Below the pieces are notes generated by a model. It saw nothing but the letters and a program-made list of their open reading frames with translations, ran no database searches and was not told the DNA's origin. Source: Amycolatopsis sp. NBC_01488 (lineage in GTDB: Bacteria > Actinomycetota > Actinomycetes > Mycobacteriales > Pseudonocardiaceae). Taken from it: DNA of 64,000 bases. Both the position numbers and the translations under genes were made by a program. This document shows positions 51,244 through 58,453 of the stretch, piece by piece (within the stretch, counting starts at the first letter, position 1; the number at the start of each line of letters is the position of its first letter). The stretch spans positions 67,001-131,000 of the forward strand of contig NZ_CP109434.1 in assembly GCF_036227105.1 (NCBI RefSeq), read 5' to 3'.

Positions 51244-51593
51244 AGGACCGAGCGTACGGTTTCGGAGTCGCGGGCGACGACCGTCGTGCCGTCGTCGGCC
51301 GTGATGATCGGGCGCTGGATCAGCTTCGGGTGCTTGCTGAGCGCCTCGATCCACTTCGGCCGGTCGGCGTCGGTGCGGCCCCACGTCTTGACGCCGAGTT
51401 CCTTCGCGACCGGCTCCGCGGTGCGCGTGATGTCCCACGGCTCGAGACCGAGCCGCTTCAGCACGGCTTCGAGTTCCGCCACGGTCGGCGGGTCCTCGAG
51501 GTAGCGGCGCACGGTGTACTGCGCGCCGGCTTCGTCCAGCAACGACACGGCGGACCGGCACTTCGAGCACGCCGGGTTGACCCAGATCTCCAC
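51240..51593 (-). CDS. ArsC/Spx-family thioredoxin-fold reductase
   Basis: A 117-residue ArsC-family protein. The N-terminal IWVNPACSKCRSAVSLLDEAG carries a CxxC and YTVRRYLEDPPT follows. The mid-region LEPWDITRTAEPVAKELG and C-terminal KLIQRPIITADDGTTVVAR include the conserved Arg-Pro. Such proteins are annotated arsenate reductase (glutaredoxin type), but no ars genes are near, so the substrate is open. TAAGCT (51601-51606, minus) ends 7 nt before GTG 51593: leaderless. Its 3' end overlaps the convergent PLP enzyme gene by 4 bp. Confidence 0.88.
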   Translation of the reverse strand: MEIWVNPACSKCRSAVSLLDEAGAQYTVRRYLEDPPTVAELEAVLKRLGLEPWDITRTAEPVAKELGVKTWGRTDADRPKWIEALSKHPKLIQRPIITADDGTTVVARDSETVRSVL

Positions 51594-51634
51594 GGGCGGC
51601 AGCTTACCGCCTGGTTTTGGAGCATGTGTTCTGT

Positions 51635-51640
51635 TACGGT
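51635..51640 (+). promoter_or_regulatory. Predicted -10 of leaderless TetR transcript
   Basis: TACGGT, 6-nt spacer, ATG at 51647, no Shine-Dalgarno. The divergent ArsC-family gene has TAAGCT at 51601-51606 on the other strand, giving two leaderless starts across a 53-bp gap. Confidence 0.5.
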
Positions 51641-51646
51641 CGTGGC

Positions 51647-52240
51647 ATGCCCCGCCCCCGCGTCCACGACCTCGACGCGCTGCTCGACGTCGCCGAGCGG
51701 CTCGTCGCCTCTTCGGGCGAGGTCACGGTGCGTGGCCTGGCCGCGACCGCGGGCGTGCCGAACGGGACGATCTACCACGCGTTCGGTTCGCTCAGCGCAC
51801 TGCTGGCCCAGGTCTGGCTACGCGCCGCGACGGCGTTCCTGGACTTGCAGACCTCGCTCGTGGACCAGGCTTCCTCGCCGGAGGAGGCCGTCGTCGCGGC
51901 GGCTGACACGCCCGCGGTGTTCGCCGGGCAGCGGCCCACCGCGGCGCGGATGCTGCTGAAGGTCAAGGCGGACAGCCTGTTCGGGCCCGAACTGCCCGGC
52001 GAGCTGGCGGATGCCCTGCACGCGCTGGACAAACGCCTGGTCGCGCTGCTCGTGCGGCTCGCGCGCGGGCTGTGGGACCGCGGCGACGGCCTGGCCGTCG
52101 AGGTGATCACCACCTGCGTCGTCGACCTGCCGACCGCGTTCTTCCGGCGGGACATCACCGATCCCCTGGTGCGGGACCGGCTCGCCGCCGCCGTGCGGGC
52201 CGTGCTGACCGTGCCCCCTCGAGAAAAGGACCGACCGTGA
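51647..52240 (+). CDS. TetR-family transcriptional regulator
   Basis: A 197-residue TetR regulator. The N-terminal HTH (residues 8-52) includes VTVRGLAATAGVPNGTIYHAFGSLSALL. The C-terminal ligand domain is helical (AARMLLKVKADSLFGPELPGELADAL). Its TGA overlaps the GTG of the enoyl-CoA hydratase gene (GTGA), so the two are coupled and probably co-regulated in response to an acyl or related ligand. Confidence 0.92.
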   Translation: MPRPRVHDLDALLDVAERLVASSGEVTVRGLAATAGVPNGTIYHAFGSLSALLAQVWLRAATAFLDLQTSLVDQASSPEEAVVAAADTPAVFAGQRPTAARMLLKVKADSLFGPELPGELADALHALDKRLVALLVRLARGLWDRGDGLAVEVITTCVVDLPTAFFRRDITDPLVRDRLAAAVRAVLTVPPREKDRP

Positions 52241-52854
52241 CCGTTGTGCACCTGGGCGACGACGAGAACCGCTTCTCGCCGGACTGGCTCCAGCGCGTTC
52301 ATTCCACTTTGGACGACGTGGAAGACGTGCTGGTGACCACCGGCGGCGGCAAGTTCTACTCGAACGGCCTGGACCTCGACTGGCTGACGGCGCACGGCGA
52401 CCAGGCCACGCGGTACGTCGCCGACGTCCAGGAGCTGTTCGCGCGGGTGCTGACGCTGCCGGTCCCGACGGTCGCGGCGATCACCGGCCACGCGTTCGGC
52501 GCGGGCGCGATGCTGGCGATGGCGCACGACTTCCGGGTGATGCGAAGCGATCGCGGGTACTTCTGCTTCCCGGAAGCCGACATCGACATCCCGTTCACGC
52601 CGGGGATGGCGGCGCTGATCCAGGCGAAGCTGACCCCGTCGGCGGCGATCGCGTCGATGACGACCGGACGGCGCTTCGGCGGTCCGGAGGCGGCGGAGCT
52701 CGGGTTGGTGGACGAGATCGCGGCCGAGGGTGACGTCGTGAAGGTGGCTTCCGAGCGGGTGGCGGCGTTGGCGGGCAAGGACAAGGGCACGCTGGGCGCG
52801 ATCAAGGCGACGATGTTCGCCCCGGCGGTGGCGGCTTTGCGCGCCTCCGCGTAG
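52237..52854 (+). CDS. Enoyl-CoA hydratase/isomerase family protein
   Basis: A 205-residue crotonase-fold protein, shorter than the usual 255-260. The oxyanion-hole segments are KFYSNGLDLDWL and ITGHAFGAGAMLAMAHDFRVM. The usual first catalytic Glu region reads FCFPEADIDIPFTPGMAALI, with Glu in PEADI, as in delta3,delta2-enoyl-CoA isomerase-like plant ECI proteins. GGPEAAELGLVDEI follows. Acts on acyl-CoA thioesters; chain length unknown. GTG start coupled to the TetR stop. Followed by a hairpin terminator. Confidence 0.88.
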   Translation: MTVVHLGDDENRFSPDWLQRVHSTLDDVEDVLVTTGGGKFYSNGLDLDWLTAHGDQATRYVADVQELFARVLTLPVPTVAAITGHAFGAGAMLAMAHDFRVMRSDRGYFCFPEADIDIPFTPGMAALIQAKLTPSAAIASMTTGRRFGGPEAAELGLVDEIAAEGDVVKVASERVAALAGKDKGTLGAIKATMFAPAVAALRASA

Positions 52855-52860
52855 GCCTCC

Positions 52861-52889
52861 GGCCCCCGGTTTCCAGCTTACCGGGGGCC
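52861..52889 (+). terminator. Hairpin terminator after the enoyl-CoA hydratase gene
   Basis: GGCCCCCGGT and ACCGGGGGCC form a perfect 10-bp stem with a 9-nt loop, 6 bp after the stop codon. No U-run follows. Confidence 0.7.
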
Positions 52890-52918
52890 ACCGACAGTTT
52901 CGGGTTACCGGCCGGAAT

Positions 52919-52960
52919 GCCATGAAGGGCACCCTCATGGCACCTAAAAGCCCTCATGGC
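52919..52960. repeat. GCCATGAGGG repeat cluster at the sigma gene 3' end
   Basis: On the minus strand GCCATGAGGG occurs twice (52951-52960 and 52932-52941, 19 bp apart) and once inverted with one extra A (52919-52929). The two outer arms form a near-perfect hairpin with a 2-nt loop. The first copy contains the sigma factor stop codon. Confidence 0.65.
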
Positions 52961-54222
52961 TTTGCGCAGGCGGCGAGGCGGCGGCGCAGGTGGGCGCGTT
53001 CGGGTTCCGTGCCGGCCAAGGCGAGGGCTTCCTCGTACGCGACCGCCGCTTCACCCGCGCGGCCCGCGCGGGTGAGGAGGTCGCCTCGGGCCGCCGGGTA
53101 CGGGCTGTACTCGCGGAGCTTCGGCTCGTTCGCCAGTGAGTCCAGCAGCGCCAGGCCCGCCTCCGGGCCGTCGCGCATCGCCACGGCCACCGCTCGGTTC
53201 AGTTCGACCACCGGGGACGGCGTCAGCCCGCGCAGCACCTCGTACAGCCCCACGATCTGCGGCCAATCGGTGCGAGAGACGGCCGGCGCCTCGTCGTGCA
53301 GGGCCGCGATCGCCGCCTGGACGCCGTACCGCCCCGGTGGGCCGCCCGTCAGGGCGACGTCGACCAGCCCGGTCCCCTCCGCGATCATCGCGCGGTCCCA
53401 GCGGCCGCGGTCCTGGTCGTCGAGGAGCACCAGGTCGCCGTCCGGGCCCGTGCGGGTGTCGCGGCGCGCGTGGATCAGGAGCAGCAGCGCCAGCAGGCCC
53501 GCGACCTCCCGCTCGCCCGGCAGCAGCCGGCGCAGGATCCGGGCCAGCCGGATCGCCTCCTCCGCCAGGTCGAGCCGCTGCAGGTCCGGGCCCGAGCTCG
53601 CCGCGTACCCCTCCGTGAAGATCGAGTAGACGACCTGGAGCACGCCCGGCAGCCGGCCGGGCAGCTCGTCGGGATCCGGGACCCGGAACGGGATCCGGGC
53701 GGTGCGGATCCGGTTCTTCGCCCGCACGATCCGCTTGCCCATCGTCGCGCTGGGCACGAGGAACGCGCGCGCCACCTCCGGCGTCGTCAGCCCGGCGAGG
53801 CAGCGCAGGGTCAGCGCCGTCCGGTCCTCGGCGGGCAGCGCGGGGTGGGCGCAGGTGAAGAACAGCTGGAGCCGCTCGTCCGGCAGGCCGCCGTCCGGCG
53901 GCGGGGCGGGCGCCGCGCGGTCGGCCTCGACCTGCAGCACCGCGAGCCGGGCCGCGTAGGCCTGGTCGCGGCGCAGCCGGTCGACGGCCTTGCGCCGGGC
54001 CGTCGTCATCAGCCAGGCGCCCGGGTTCGGCGGCACGCCGTCGGCCGGCCAGCGCACCAGCGCGGCCTCGATCGCCTCCGACGTCACCTCCTCGGCCAGG
54101 TCGAGGTCGCCGAACCGGCGGACGAGCGCGGCGAGCAGCAGCCCGCGCTCCTCCCGGAACACCGCCTCCAGCGTCAGCCGGGGGCTCGGCCCCCCGAAAG
54201 CGCCGTCCGACGCCCCCACCAC
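52954..54222 (-). CDS. ECF sigma factor with long C-terminal extension (ECF42-like)
   Basis: A 422-residue sigma-70 family protein. Region 2 (residues 15-85) includes LAEEVTSEAIEAALVRWP and NPGAWLMTTARRKAVDRLRRD. Region 4 (about 120-180) includes LPAEDRTALTLRCLAGLTTPEVARAF. A DUF6596/TPR-like extension of about 230 residues (YSIFTEGY, IAALHDEAPAVSRTDWPQIVGLYEVL) ends the protein. This is the ECF42 architecture, in which the extension, not an anti-sigma factor, controls activity. It lies 4 bp downstream of a DGPF/YCII gene, the conserved ECF42 partner. Confidence 0.9.
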   Translation of the reverse strand: MVGASDGAFGGPSPRLTLEAVFREERGLLLAALVRRFGDLDLAEEVTSEAIEAALVRWPADGVPPNPGAWLMTTARRKAVDRLRRDQAYAARLAVLQVEADRAAPAPPPDGGLPDERLQLFFTCAHPALPAEDRTALTLRCLAGLTTPEVARAFLVPSATMGKRIVRAKNRIRTARIPFRVPDPDELPGRLPGVLQVVYSIFTEGYAASSGPDLQRLDLAEEAIRLARILRRLLPGEREVAGLLALLLLIHARRDTRTGPDGDLVLLDDQDRGRWDRAMIAEGTGLVDVALTGGPPGRYGVQAAIAALHDEAPAVSRTDWPQIVGLYEVLRGLTPSPVVELNRAVAVAMRDGPEAGLALLDSLANEPKLREYSPYPAARGDLLTRAGRAGEAAVAYEEALALAGTEPERAHLRRRLAACAKP

Positions 54223-54226
54223 GCCG

Positions 54227-54577
54227 TCAGTCCCCGTACGAAGCGAGCGGCCGGACGACGATGTGCCCGCCGTCGCGGGCGCCCGGGCAGCGCGCCGCCC
54301 AGTCGAGCGCGACGTCGAAGTCCGGCACGTCGACGACGAAGTAGCCGCCGAGCACCTCGCGGGATTCGGCGAACGGCCCGTCGGTGACGATTCGCTCGCC
54401 GCGCTCGTCGACGCGGACCGCGGCGGCCGTGGTGAAGTCGGCGAGCGAGTTCCCGCCGACGTGGACGCCGGCGTCCTTCATGGCCTTGTCGAACAGCATC
54501 CAGTCCTCGGGCGTGCAGCAGCCGGTGGGCGCGCCGTCCGCGTCGAGCGAAGCGTTGATCAGCATCAGGTACTTCAC
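54227..54577 (-). CDS. DGPF/YCII-related protein, ECF42 partner
   Basis: A 116-residue YCII-domain protein. It begins VKYLMLINASLD and carries the diagnostic TDGPFAESREVLGGYFVVD, closing with GGHIVVRPL. DGPF proteins accompany ECF42 sigma factors and are usually their direct targets; biochemical activity is unknown. GTG 54577 has AGGAGG 6 nt upstream, fixing the start. Cotranscribed with the sigma gene (4-bp gap). A TGTCCA 60 bp upstream only partly resembles an ECF42 -35. Confidence 0.9.
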   Translation of the reverse strand: MKYLMLINASLDADGAPTGCCTPEDWMLFDKAMKDAGVHVGGNSLADFTTAAAVRVDERGERIVTDGPFAESREVLGGYFVVDVPDFDVALDWAARCPGARDGGHIVVRPLASYGD

Positions 54578-54696
54578 GGGGATCCTCCTGTGGCTCGGTT
54601 GCCGTACGGGGGAACTACGCACGGCGGACCGTCCCTTGGACACTTCGCCGAAGATTTTCTCACCTTGCCGGAGCCGTTACGGGAGCCCGGACGTCC

Positions 54697-55584
54697 TCAT
54701 CCCCGGAACCCGCGGTCCGTCAGCTTCTTGATGCGGTCGATGTGCGCCGGGTGCCCGGCCAGCAGCCGGGCCCACAGCCGCCGCTCGTCGCCGCCACCCA
54801 GCCGGATCCACTCGCGGAACAGCCGGATCAGCTCCGGTCCGTAGCCCAGCCGCGCCGCCATCAGGTCGGCCCGGTATTCGCCGAGCCGCTTCGACCAGGC
54901 GAGGACCGGGCCGAGCAGCGGCGTCAGCAGCAGCCACGGGTCGAGGAAGGCGAGCGCGGTGAGGATGCCCAAGCCGAGCAGCACGGTGACCAGCGCCTCG
55001 GCCGACCGGCCGAAGGAGCGGACCGCGCGACCGACGTGCGGCACGACCCAGGCGACCAGCCGGAGCAGGCGGGCGAGCACCCGGGCCGGCAGCTCGAGCC
55101 AGTGGACCAGCAGGGTGCCCCGCGTGTGCCCGGCCAGGTGGTGGCCCAGCTCGTGGGCGAGGATCGCTTCCAGGCCCGGGCGCGGGAGGTCGAGGGCGAT
55201 CCGCGTCACCGCGACGGTCCGGCCCCCGGCGGCGAAGGCGTTCAGCTCGTTCGACGGCTCGACCCACAGCCGGTACCGGTCGCCGTCGACCCCGGCCGCG
55301 GCGCAGACGGCCGCCCAGCTCGGCGCGAGCCGGGTCAGCTCGCCCTGGCTGGGCGCGCGCATCTTGAGCAGCACGGACAGCACGAGGTGCTCGTAGCCGG
55401 GGACGAACGTGATCGCGCCGGCCACGGCCCAGCCGGCCGGGAGCACCCAGAAGTACTCCGGCCACACCAGCTTCCCGACCAGGCCCAGCACCAGCAGGCT
55501 GCTCGCGACCACCGGGACGGCGAGCACCGCCCCCAGCACCACGGACAGGTCCACCCGCACCCGGGCTCGCTCGTTGTCGCGCAC
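54697..55584 (-). CDS. M48-family membrane zinc metalloprotease
   Basis: A 295-residue HtpX/Ste24-like protease. Two N-terminal hydrophobic segments (VDLSVVLGAVLAVPVVASSLLV and YFWVLPAGWAVAGAITFV) precede the catalytic domain with HELGHH (zinc His, His and Glu). A hydrophobic stretch (ALVTVLLGLGILTALAFL) and EYRADLMAARLGY (third ligand region) follow. The C-terminal GHPAHIDRIKKLTD matches M48 substrate-side motifs. GTG 55584 is preceded by GGGAGGGGG. Function: membrane protein quality control, inferred. It lies between the ECF42 pair and the NmrA-like gene, all on one strand. Confidence 0.88.
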   Translation of the reverse strand: MRDNERARVRVDLSVVLGAVLAVPVVASSLLVLGLVGKLVWPEYFWVLPAGWAVAGAITFVPGYEHLVLSVLLKMRAPSQGELTRLAPSWAAVCAAAGVDGDRYRLWVEPSNELNAFAAGGRTVAVTRIALDLPRPGLEAILAHELGHHLAGHTRGTLLVHWLELPARVLARLLRLVAWVVPHVGRAVRSFGRSAEALVTVLLGLGILTALAFLDPWLLLTPLLGPVLAWSKRLGEYRADLMAARLGYGPELIRLFREWIRLGGGDERRLWARLLAGHPAHIDRIKKLTDRGFRG

Positions 55585-55668
55585 GCTCCCCCTCCCGGCC
55601 GACGGCGAACCCACCTTGGCCCGCCGCCCGGCGGAGCACAACGGCCTGCCGGAACTGTCCGGGAGCGG

Positions 55669-56493
55669 TCAGGAAAACGCGTCCGCGTGCGCGGCCGCCC
55701 AGTCGGCGAACGTGCGGGCGGGGCGGCCGGTCACCTCGGCCACCGCCGGGTACACCGTGGCCTCATCCAGGGTGCCGCCGACGTAGAAGTCCCAGAACGC
55801 TTCGACGTACTCGCGCGGCATGCTCGCCTCCAGCTCCGCGCGCGTCTCCTCGTTCGAGAGGCCGACGAACTCGAGCTTCCGGCCGAGCACCTCGGCCAGC
55901 ACCGCGACCTGGTCGGCCGGCCGCAGCGCCACCGGGCCGGTCAGGTCGTGGATCCGCCCCTCGTGGCCGCCCGCGAGGGCGAGCGCCGCCACCGCGGCGA
56001 TGTCCGCCGGGTCGACGCACGCCGCCGCGACGTGCGGGAACTGCGCGCGGACCGTGTCGCCTTCGCGCAGCTGCGGCAGCCAGCGCAGCGCGTTCGCCAT
56101 GAACGCGCGCGGACGCAGGAACGTCCAGTCCAGGCCCGACTCGCGCACCGCGCGCTCGGCCAGGGTCATGTACGCCGAAACGGCGTTGTCCAGGTTCTCC
56201 AGCGCCGCCGAGCCGCCGGACAGCAGCACGATCCGGCGGACCCCCGCGTCGCGCGCTTTCGCCAGCATGCCGGGCATGTCGTGGTAGCCGGGCAGCAGGA
56301 AGATCCCGTCGACGCCCGCGAGCGCGTCGTCGAGACTCGCCGGATCGTTGAGATCGCCCGTGACGGCTTCGGCGCCGTGCGGCAGCACGGCGCCGGGCCG
56401 GCGTACCAGCGCCCGGACCGGTTCACCCGCTTTCGCCAGTGCCGCAACCACTTCCGCGCCGACGTTGCCGGTGGCGCCGGTGACCAGGAACAT
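55669..56493 (-). CDS. NmrA-like NAD(P)-binding protein
   Basis: A 274-residue atypical SDR. The glycine motif MFLVTGATGNVGAEVVAAL is at the N-terminus. ALVRRPGAVLPHGAEAVTGDLNDP and RIVLLSGGSAA follow, then the C-terminal NmrA region AFWDFYVGGTLDEATVYPAV. No catalytic Tyr-Lys pair of classical SDRs is evident, so it may be a redox sensor or azoreductase-like enzyme. GGGGGGT precedes the ATG. The YciI gene lies 52 bp upstream on the same strand. Confidence 0.87.
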   Translation of the reverse strand: MFLVTGATGNVGAEVVAALAKAGEPVRALVRRPGAVLPHGAEAVTGDLNDPASLDDALAGVDGIFLLPGYHDMPGMLAKARDAGVRRIVLLSGGSAALENLDNAVSAYMTLAERAVRESGLDWTFLRPRAFMANALRWLPQLREGDTVRAQFPHVAAACVDPADIAAVAALALAGGHEGRIHDLTGPVALRPADQVAVLAEVLGRKLEFVGLSNEETRAELEASMPREYVEAFWDFYVGGTLDEATVYPAVAEVTGRPARTFADWAAAHADAFS

Positions 56494-56545
56494 CGCTCTA
56501 CCCCCCAGAGTCGGTTCCCGGCCAGCCTAGCGCCACCGGTGGCCG

Positions 56546-56917
56546 TCAGTCCCGCGCCGGCAGGTCCTCGAACTCGACGACCTGGCGCACCTCGACCTCG
56601 ATCTCGAGGTCGAACAGCTCGACGTAGCGCTTGGCGAACTCGACCGCCTCGGCCTGGTCGGCGGCGTTGATCAGCGCGAACCCCCCGATGACCTCCTTGG
56701 CCTCGGCGAAGGGCCCGTCGGTGACGCGGATCGCCGCGCCGCGCGGCTTGCGGACCAGCGCCCCCTTGTCCGACTTGTGCACCCCCTCGGCCGTGATCAG
56801 GATGCCCTTTTCCGCCGACTCCTGGATGAACCCGCCCATCTTCTCCATGAACTCCGGGCTGGGGTTCCACGCCTGCGGGTCGTTCTCGTCGATCCGGTGC
56901 ACCATGAGGAAACGCAT
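56546..56917 (-). CDS. Second DGPF/YCII-domain protein
   Basis: A 123-residue YCII-domain protein. It starts MRFLMVHRIDENDP and contains VTDGPFAEAKEVIGGFALIN, nearly the same signature as the ECF42 partner 2 kb away, ending in an acidic beta strand (LEIEVEVRQVVEFEDL). ATG 56917 has AGGGAG 7 nt upstream. A TGTCGA -35-like element lies 95 bp upstream (56993-57017 region), fitting control by the ECF42 sigma factor encoded nearby. Confidence 0.88.
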   Translation of the reverse strand: MRFLMVHRIDENDPQAWNPSPEFMEKMGGFIQESAEKGILITAEGVHKSDKGALVRKPRGAAIRVTDGPFAEAKEVIGGFALINAADQAEAVEFAKRYVELFDLEIEVEVRQVVEFEDLPARD

Positions 56918-56992
56918 GGTCGTTCTCCCTGCTTCTCGTCGGCCGGGGCCCGGGTCGTCCCGGGCTCGGTGACCGGCCTTCACCCCCGCGTC

Positions 56993-57017
56993 GATCGGCC
57001 GCGCACGGCGTTCGACA
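56993..57017 (-). promoter_or_regulatory. Candidate ECF42-dependent promoter
   Basis: On the minus strand TGTCGA (57012-57017), 14-bp gap, CGATC (56993-56997). ECF42 promoters are described with TGTCGA at -35 and a CGA(A/T)C-like -10; I recall this consensus from the literature and the exact spacing needs checking. Confidence 0.4.
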
Positions 57018-57083
57018 TTTCTCCCCGGTAGATTTTTCCGGCAGCGTACTGTGACACCGGTCACTTCGAGAGGAAGGTGCCGG

Positions 57084-58166
57084 ATGACTGTCGTGCTCGC
57101 GATCGGGACGCGCAAAGGACTGTGGCTGGCGACCGGCCCGGACGACCGGGCGAGCTGGGAGGTGACCGGCCCGCACCACCCGATGACCGAGGTCTACGCG
57201 GTCGGCATCGACACGCGCCGGGCCGCGCCGCGGCTGCTGGCCGGGGTCACCAGCGAGCACTTCGGGCCGAGCGTGGCCACCAGCGACGACCTGGGCGCGA
57301 CCTGGCACGAGCCCGACCACGCCCCGATCGCGTTCCCGCCCGACACCGCCGAGTCCCTCGTCCGGGCCTGGCAGCTGGTGCCCGGGCCGCCGAGCGAGCC
57401 GGACGTCGTCTACGCCGGCACCGAGCCCTCCGCGCTGTTCCGCTCGGACGACGGCGGCCGCACCTACGAGCTGGTCCGCGGCCTGTGGGACCACCCGCAC
57501 CGCGAGCACTGGACGCCCGGGGGCGGCGGCAAGGCCATCCACACGGTGCTGCCGGACCCGGTCGAGCCGGGCCGCGTCACCGTGGCGATGTCGACCGGCG
57601 GCGTCTACCGGACCGAGGACGGCGGCGCGTCCTGGCGGGCGAGCAACACCGGCATCAAAGCGGTGCACGTGCCCGACCCGTACCCCGAGTACGGGCACTG
57701 CGTGCACAAGGTCGCGATGCACCCGAGCGCGCCGGACCGGTTCTTCGCGCAGGTGCACCACGGCGTCTACCGCAGCGACGACGGCGGGGCGAGCTGGCAG
57801 TCGATCGCCGACGGCCTGCCCAGCGATTTCGGCTTCCCGATGGTCGTCCACCCGCACCGGCCCGAGGTGATCTACACGTTCCCGCTGACCGCCGACGTCA
57901 TGCGGTTCCCGCCCGAGGGCCGGTGCCGGGTGTACCGCAGCGAGGACGCCGGGAAGTCGTGGGAGGCCGTGGGCCCCGGCCTGCCGGACGGGTACTGGGC
58001 GGGCGTGATGCGCGACGCGATGTGCGCCGACGACGCCGATCCGGCCGGGATCTACTTCGGTTCCCGGACCGGCGACGTCTACGCCAGCCGGGACGACGGC
58101 GACAGCTGGCAGCTGGTCGTCTCGCACCTGCCGGACGTGCTGAGCGTCCGCGCCGCGACGGTGTGA
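57084..58166 (+). CDS. Asp-box (BNR) beta-propeller protein, sialidase/sortilin-like
   Basis: A 360-residue protein made of beta-propeller blades. At least five Asp-box motifs are seen: SDDLGATW, SDDGGRTY, TEDGGASW, SDDGGASW and SEDAGKSW, with a sixth SRDDGDSW. There is no signal peptide and no FRIP-type catalytic Arg motif, so despite frequent exo-alpha-sialidase labels it is probably a cytoplasmic binding protein. ATG 57084 has GGAAGG 6 nt upstream. Its stop overlaps the GTG of the MoaD-like gene (GTGA), indicating coupled expression and a likely joint function. Confidence 0.85.
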   Translation: MTVVLAIGTRKGLWLATGPDDRASWEVTGPHHPMTEVYAVGIDTRRAAPRLLAGVTSEHFGPSVATSDDLGATWHEPDHAPIAFPPDTAESLVRAWQLVPGPPSEPDVVYAGTEPSALFRSDDGGRTYELVRGLWDHPHREHWTPGGGGKAIHTVLPDPVEPGRVTVAMSTGGVYRTEDGGASWRASNTGIKAVHVPDPYPEYGHCVHKVAMHPSAPDRFFAQVHHGVYRSDDGGASWQSIADGLPSDFGFPMVVHPHRPEVIYTFPLTADVMRFPPEGRCRVYRSEDAGKSWEAVGPGLPDGYWAGVMRDAMCADDADPAGIYFGSRTGDVYASRDDGDSWQLVVSHLPDVLSVRAATV

Positions 58167-58453
58167 CCGTGCGGATCACCGTGCTGGTGCCCGGGCCCCT
58201 GCGGGCGAAGACCGGCGGCGAGTCCTGCCTGGAGGTCGAGGTCGCCGGCCCGGCGACGCTGGGTGCCCTGCTCGACGTGCTCGCCGAGCGGTACCCGGCG
58301 CTGGAGCGGCGGCTGCGGGACGAGCAGGCGGGCCTGCGCCGCTACGTCAACTTCTACGTCGACGGCGAGGAGTGCCGCCGGCTCGGTGGCCCGTCGGCGG
58401 CGTTGCGCGACCGCGGCGAGGTGCAGATCATCCCGTCGGTCGCCGGAGGCTGA
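58163..58453 (+). CDS. MoaD/ThiS-family small sulfur-carrier-like protein
   Basis: A 96-residue beta-grasp protein. The fold shows as VRITVLVPGPLRAKTGG, ATLGALLDVLAERYPALERRL, LRRYVNFYVDGEECRR and GEVQIIPSVAGG, ending in the C-terminal Gly-Gly needed for adenylylation and thiocarboxylation. Sulfur-carrier function is inferred; no E1-like or cysteine desulfurase gene is adjacent. GTG start coupled to the propeller gene. The 3' end overlaps the convergent MFS gene by 26 bp. Confidence 0.9.
   Translation: MTVRITVLVPGPLRAKTGGESCLEVEVAGPATLGALLDVLAERYPALERRLRDEQAGLRRYVNFYVDGEECRRLGGPSAALRDRGEVQIIPSVAGG

Noticed and set aside
57084..58166. Exo-alpha-sialidase
   Set aside because: Asp-boxes are present but there is no FRIP motif, catalytic Arg triad or signal peptide.
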